The notes below the pieces were generated by a model. That model was not told where the DNA came from, made no database searches, and saw only the letters and a list, made by a program, of their open reading frames with translations. Made by a program: the position numbers and the translations under genes. A DNA stretch of 16,989 nt, taken from an uncultured Flavobacteriia bacterium (GTDB lineage Bacteria > Bacteroidota > Bacteroidia > Flavobacteriales_D > Crocinitomicaceae). The first letter of the stretch is position 1. The number at the start of each line of letters is the position of its first letter. Below are positions 13,910 through 16,989 of this stretch, piece after piece. Where the stretch lies: assembly GCA_903887095.1 (NCBI GenBank), contig CAISOQ010000459.1, forward strand, positions 1 to 16,989, in the 5' to 3' direction.

Positions 13910-15435
13910 AATTTTTCAATTAAAACGTGTGATCCCGATTTTACACAATAAACTTTTTCGGTTATTTTGACAGCTTCTGGCGTTTTAATATTGCTGGCAT
14001 AATTAAATTTTGCTAGTAATTTATGTCTGCTGACTTTTAGGACCAGGTAACCATGATCTTTATTGTTACAATATTTCATGTGAGGATTGTTCTTTAGATA
14101 GAGTTCTTTTGTTTCGCTTACCTCCTCTGAATTTGCATATTCATCATCATTAGCGGATGTTATACTCGTTATCACAAATTCAACCCCAACATTATCAATT
14201 GTTTCACTTGTGCCATGCAAATCTGTTTCCATTGCAAAGGAAGAATGGTAATCACCAGTAACGATGACAAAGTTTTTAAGTTGAAGTATCTTTAAATCGT
14301 TAATAAATTTTTCTCGTTCATAAGGGTACCCATCCCATCCATCCATGTATAAAGCACCCTTTTCTTTGTCAGGTTGATACATGGGGCCAAAAGGCACTTG
14401 ATTTCCTACAATGTTCCAACAAAATGATTTGTTAAGTGCGTGTGTAAACCAGTTGTATTGTTCCTTGCCTAATATCGTGCGTGTTGTATCTAAAAAATTT
14501 ATTGCTGTTGTGCTGTCAACCTGCACAGTTCTGCCTTCAATCCGCGTATCTAATAACATCAAATTAATCAGTTTTCCTATGGCAAACGAACGGTATAAAT
14601 GACTCTCTGGGTTTTTATTTACTGGTAGCCATTCGTAATAGGCTTTGGTCGCAGCTGATTTTCGTGTAGACCATTCTCCTTCGTTAGCTTGATGATTTTG
14701 AGCGCCATCTAAATAGGCGTTATTTGCAATTTCGTGATCATCCCATATAGTCATAAAAGGTTTTAACTGATGCAATTTCATAAGATCTTTATCTAAACGA
14801 TAAAGGGAGTAGCGTGTGCGATAATCATTTAAGGTGACAATCTCTTTGTTAGGAACATTGAGCCTTCCAATGGTAGTGTCGCCATATTTGCCCACAGCAT
14901 ATTCATAAATATAATCGCCCAAATGTACAACCAAGTCTATAGCTTTGTCTTCGGCCATGAACCGATAATTGTTAAAGAAACCCCATTCATAATTACTGCA
15001 GGACGCAAAGGCAATAGTGGCCTTCTTAACATTAATTCCCAGGGTTTTTGTTTGCCCTACAATTGAAAAGCTTTTGTTATAAGAAAAACGATAATAGTAA
15101 GCTGTACATGGTTTTAAATTGGCAACATTTATTTTTATTGTAAAATCAGATCCAGCATTGGTTGTTGTTGTGCCTGTTTGGAGGTTCTTTTTAAAAGCCG
15201 CATCTGTGGCAATTTCCCAATTTATAGTGGCCTCGCTAATGTTTTTTTCCAAGGTTATTTTTGACCAAATAACTATTGAATTTTGTGTGGGATCTCCGCT
15301 CGCAACTCCATGATAAAAAGGCGCTAAGGATTTGTCTAACTGAGGCAGAAGTTCGGGGGAAATATTTAAATTATTTTGGCAAAACACTGAAATAGTATGC
15401 AAAAACAATAACAATAGAAGGAGGAGGAATTTCAT
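13900..15435 (-). CDS. phoD: PhoD-family secreted alkaline phosphatase/phosphodiesterase
   Basis: The protein (511 residues) begins with a very hydrophobic Sec signal (MKFLLLLLLLFLHTISVFCQ). Residues about 38-130 are the N-terminal PhoD domain (FYHGVASGDPTQNSIVIWSKI). The metallophosphoesterase core follows: FASCSNYEWGFFNNY (143-157, Cys ligand C146), HLGDYIYEY (171-179, ligands D174 and Y177), WDDHEIANN (231-239), NQVPFGP (345-351) and VTGDYHSSF (392-400, D395 and H397). These match the Fe-Ca PhoD active site, which releases phosphate from diesters and monoesters outside the inner membrane. No T9SS sorting domain is present, so a periplasmic location is likely. B. subtilis PhoD uses a Tat signal; none is seen here. 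A TAnnTTTG box lies 28 nt upstream. Proximity to pit and two DUF47 genes supports a phosphate-scavenging role. Confidence 0.92.
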   Translation of the reverse strand: MKFLLLLLLLFLHTISVFCQNNLNISPELLPQLDKSLAPFYHGVASGDPTQNSIVIWSKITLEKNISEATINWEIATDAAFKKNLQTGTTTTNAGSDFTIKINVANLKPCTAYYYRFSYNKSFSIVGQTKTLGINVKKATIAFASCSNYEWGFFNNYRFMAEDKAIDLVVHLGDYIYEYAVGKYGDTTIGRLNVPNKEIVTLNDYRTRYSLYRLDKDLMKLHQLKPFMTIWDDHEIANNAYLDGAQNHQANEGEWSTRKSAATKAYYEWLPVNKNPESHLYRSFAIGKLINLMLLDTRIEGRTVQVDSTTAINFLDTTRTILGKEQYNWFTHALNKSFCWNIVGNQVPFGPMYQPDKEKGALYMDGWDGYPYEREKFINDLKILQLKNFVIVTGDYHSSFAMETDLHGTSETIDNVGVEFVITSITSANDDEYANSEEVSETKELYLKNNPHMKYCNNKDHGYLVLKVSRHKLLAKFNYASNIKTPEAVKITEKVYCVKSGSHVLIEKLKK

Positions 15436-15463
15436 TTTTTTTGGCTAAAACTAGCAATAAATA

Positions 15464-15489
15464 CAAAACTATATATTAACATATTGTTA
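15464..15489 (-). promoter_or_regulatory. phoD -7 element with an adjacent palindromic candidate operator
   Basis: The - strand reads TAGTTTTG at 15464-15471, a perfect TAnnTTTG box 28 nt before the ATG at 15435. Immediately upstream lies the palindrome TAACATATTGTTA (15477-15489). Read on the - strand, the segment GTAACAATATGTTAA shares TAACnnTATGTTnA with the inverted repeat upstream of the DUF47-pit operon. There is no -33 TTTG at normal spacing. Confidence 0.4.
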
Positions 15490-15501
15490 CTGCTCTATTC
15501 G

Positions 15502-15550
15502 GAAGTGTGCGCCACCAACGCACCCCAAAACACTTCACATTAAGTTCACA
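15502..15550. repeat. Imperfect stem-loop and TTCACA direct repeat upstream of phoD
   Basis: GAAGTGT (15502-15508) pairs with ACACTTC (15530-15536), enclosing a smaller GCG/CGC stem around CCACCAA. The right arm leads into two copies of TTCACA (15534-15539 and 15545-15550) spaced exactly 11 bp. The patch is richer in GC than its surroundings. It could be an operator region or a small structured RNA; no U run follows directly, so it is not a terminator. Confidence 0.35.
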
Positions 15551-15622
15551 CAAGCGCCCCCTTTTTAATCTAACTATATCATAAGTGTAATTTATTGCTC
15601 AAAGAATTTCCATACCCCTCGC

Positions 15623-15808
15623 ATGCACGAAAAATTACTTTTCCGAAATGATGTAATTCGACATCGTCTAGCATTGGAAATTCTCGATTCTGATTATGTC
15701 CATGTTGCAATACACTATTTTTTAACAGGATGTTTAGAGTGTGAATTTGAAACAGTACTACCTGAATATGCTAAAAAAAGGGCTGTTGAAAAACAGCCCT
15801 TAAAGTAA
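15623..15808 (+). CDS. Doubtful small ORF, 61 residues, hypothetical
   Basis: An ATG-initiated frame of 61 residues begins MHEKLLFRNDVIRHRLALEI and continues with HVAIHYFLTGCLECEFETVLPEY. Composition and codon use are protein-like, with a plausible hydrophobic/charged helix pattern and two Cys spaced C-L-E-C. I do not recognise a family. Against it, the last ten codons coincide with the terminator of the opposite-strand T9SS gene (15773-15801), and no TAnnTTTG promoter or clear ribosome site is seen upstream. It is the only candidate gene in the 387-bp gap between phoD and the T9SS gene. It may be a real small protein, a remnant, or a chance frame. Confidence 0.35.
   Translation: MHEKLLFRNDVIRHRLALEILDSDYVHVAIHYFLTGCLECEFETVLPEYAKKRAVEKQPLK
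15773..15801 (-). terminator. Intrinsic terminator of the Ig-repeat T9SS gene
   Basis: A perfect 10-bp stem AAGGGCTGTT (15778-15787) and AACAGCCCTT (15792-15801) with a GAAA tetraloop on the + strand (TTTC on the - strand). On the - strand it is followed by seven U (complement of 15773-15779), 24 bp after the stop codon. Confidence 0.88.
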
Positions 15809-15825
15809 ACTTTCAAAAAACGTGA

Positions 15826-16989
15826 CTATTGCTTCACAATCTTTTTGGTAATGGTATTTTCTCCTGTTAGAACAGTGATAGAATAAATACCATTCGCAAG
15901 GCGAGAAAGGTTAAAATCTAATTGATTTCCTTTAGCAACGCCGTACTCAATAATTCGTCCTGTTTCATCCATCAGACATGCACTAAATTCAGCACCGTTA
16001 TACAGTTCGATGCTTACTTTTTCAGCTGTAGGATTTGGATAAATAGAAACAGTGTTATCAAATTCACCAATACCTAGGCATGGGTCAACGGTTACAAAAA
16101 TTTCATCAGTTGAAACACAGCCTTCAGCAGAGCTTACTTGTACGAGGTATGAACCAGTTTGAGTCACGTCAAAAGATGCTGTTGTTCCACCAAAATTCCA
16201 GCTGTAAGAAGCATAACCCGGAGTTGCGGTTAGTGTAAGCGGAGTGTTATAAGCGCAAATGGTCGTGTCATTTCCTAAGAAAACAATCGGCGTTTCGAAT
16301 ACAGTCACCTCCACAGATGCAGTGTCTTGGCAGCCATTAATGTCAATACCTGTCACGAAATACGTTGAAGATGCCGTTGGAGCTGATGAAAGTCCATTTT
16401 GAATTCCATTTGACCAGTTGTAAGTTTGTGCCCCTGAACCATAAAACACGGTGTTTTGTCCTTCACAGATTTCAGAATCAGTCACGTTGGCTGTAACTGT
16501 AGGAAGTGCATTAACGCTTACAAAAATCTCGCCGCTGTTCGAGCATCCATTAAGATCTGTTCCTATTACAGTGTATAATGCAGAAGATTCAGGAATGAAG
16601 GCGGTATTGCTTACCACACCAGAACCCCATGAATAAGTAGTTGCTCCAGTTGCAGAGAGCGTTAACTCTTCGCCTTCACATAGTGAGTTGTCTGTTGCGT
16701 TTGCAATAACAGTTGGAAGGGAGTTTACTGTAAGTTCAAGCGTTGATGATGTGTCGCGGCAAGCATATACGTCACTTTGAACATAAATCGCATATAAACC
16801 TGCATTGGATGCGTTGAAAGTATTCGTTGTTTCACCAGAAATAGGCGCGCCGTTTAACAACCATTGCCAAGAGCTTCCAGAGGTTCCTTCAAAGCTGATA
16901 GTCGTATTTTCTCCTTCACACAAAACACTGTCTATTGCACTGATTTCTGTTTTTGCTAACTCAGAACACGTGTTGAATTGGAAAATGGA
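15826..16989 (-). CDS. C-terminal part of a large Ig-like-repeat protein with T9SS sorting domain (5' end outside the window)
   Basis: The frame is open from the window edge to the TAA at 15826-15828, giving 387 residues. The TTG at 16921-16923 is internal, because 22 further in-frame codons run to the edge without a stop. Four tandem Ig-like modules of about 70-80 residues are visible. Each begins with a cysteine motif (CEGEN, CEGEE, CEGQN, CAYNT), has a Trp-containing strand (WQW, YSW, YNW, YSW), and ends with a second Cys about 45-53 residues on (often NGC). The final 75 or so residues are a T9SS type A sorting domain (VSIYPNPTAEKVSI, LANGIYSITV, ending TKKIVKQ). Such proteins are exported across the outer membrane and usually act at the cell surface as adhesins or repeat scaffolds. 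The N-terminal part and any enzyme domain are not visible. Confidence 0.92.
   Translation of the reverse strand, partial: SIFQFNTCSELAKTEISAIDSVLCEGENTTISFEGTSGSSWQWLLNGAPISGETTNTFNASNAGLYAIYVQSDVYACRDTSSTLELTVNSLPTVIANATDNSLCEGEELTLSATGATTYSWGSGVVSNTAFIPESSALYTVIGTDLNGCSNSGEIFVSVNALPTVTANVTDSEICEGQNTVFYGSGAQTYNWSNGIQNGLSSAPTASSTYFVTGIDINGCQDTASVEVTVFETPIVFLGNDTTICAYNTPLTLTATPGYASYSWNFGGTTASFDVTQTGSYLVQVSSAEGCVSTDEIFVTVDPCLGIGEFDNTVSIYPNPTAEKVSIELYNGAEFSACLMDETGRIIEYGVAKGNQLDFNLSRLANGIYSITVLTGENTITKKIVKQ
16087..16920 (-). repeat. Four tandem Ig-like protein repeats
   Basis: Repeat starts, marked by the first Cys codon, lie near 16920, 16680, 16467 and 16257, giving periods of about 80, 71 and 70 codons. 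Each unit keeps a Cys...Trp...Cys pattern. Repeats 2 and 3 are most alike (LPTVIANATD against LPTVTANVTD linkers; GTDLNGC against GIDINGC), suggesting a recent duplication. Confidence 0.75.

Noticed and set aside
16921..16923. TTG as the start of the Ig-repeat T9SS protein
   Set aside because: The frame continues 22 codons to the window edge without a stop, and the TTG falls at the beginning of a repeat unit. The gene simply starts outside the window.
15826..16989. Idea that the T9SS proteins are mobile or phage elements because of their repeats
   Set aside because: Repeats are at protein level (Ig-like modules), with no terminal inverted repeats, transposase or integrase anywhere in the window.

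Overview
The window looks like chromosomal DNA of a Bacteroidota member, probably order Flavobacteriales; I cannot fix the genus. Evidence: three proteins with C-terminal type IX secretion (T9SS) sorting domains (YPNP start, Lys-rich end), a b558-type SdhCAB respiratory complex, A-rich leaders with little Shine-Dalgarno sequence, and repeated matches to the Bacteroidota -7 promoter element TAnnTTTG a short distance upstream of start codons. No rRNA, tRNA, CRISPR array, insertion sequence or prophage gene is visible, and no gene-free stretch exceeds about 240 bp.

Layout. 1-33: last codons of a + strand gene, probably an outer-membrane beta-barrel, facing a PA-domain T9SS cargo protein (101-1852, -) across a two-way terminator. 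1996-5686 (-): operon sdhC-sdhA-sdhB with its own terminator. 5837-6199 (+): a tiny secreted protein that is little more than a T9SS sorting domain, overlapping tail-to-tail with an LD-carboxypeptidase (-). 7194-7640 (+): tRNA adenosine deaminase tadA, convergent with a pirin-like protein carrying a Tat signal (-). 8945-12343 (-): a phosphate block consisting of a divergent DUF47/PhoU-like protein, a small lipoprotein, a canonical DUF47 protein and a PiT phosphate transporter. 12503-13870 (+): mnmE. 13900-15435 (-): a PhoD-type secreted phosphatase. 15623-15808 (+): a doubtful small ORF. 15826-16989 (-): the C-terminal part of a large Ig-like-repeat T9SS adhesin-type protein cut by the window edge.

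How the genes fit together. SdhCAB couples succinate oxidation (or fumarate reduction) to menaquinone. PhoD would release phosphate from phosphodiesters or monoesters outside the inner membrane, PiT would import it, and the DUF47 proteins probably modulate PiT. mnmE and tadA both act on the tRNA wobble position 34 but are not adjacent. The most interesting non-coding signals are 11-bp-spaced direct repeats upstream of the DUF47-pit operon and of phoD (possible Pho-type operators), a hairpin in the long leader of the lipoprotein gene, and a mnmE/phoD terminator whose two stem arms contain the two opposing stop codons. Most of the window is ordinary housekeeping DNA; nothing in it proves a new system. 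All functional calls come from reading motifs by eye, with no database search.
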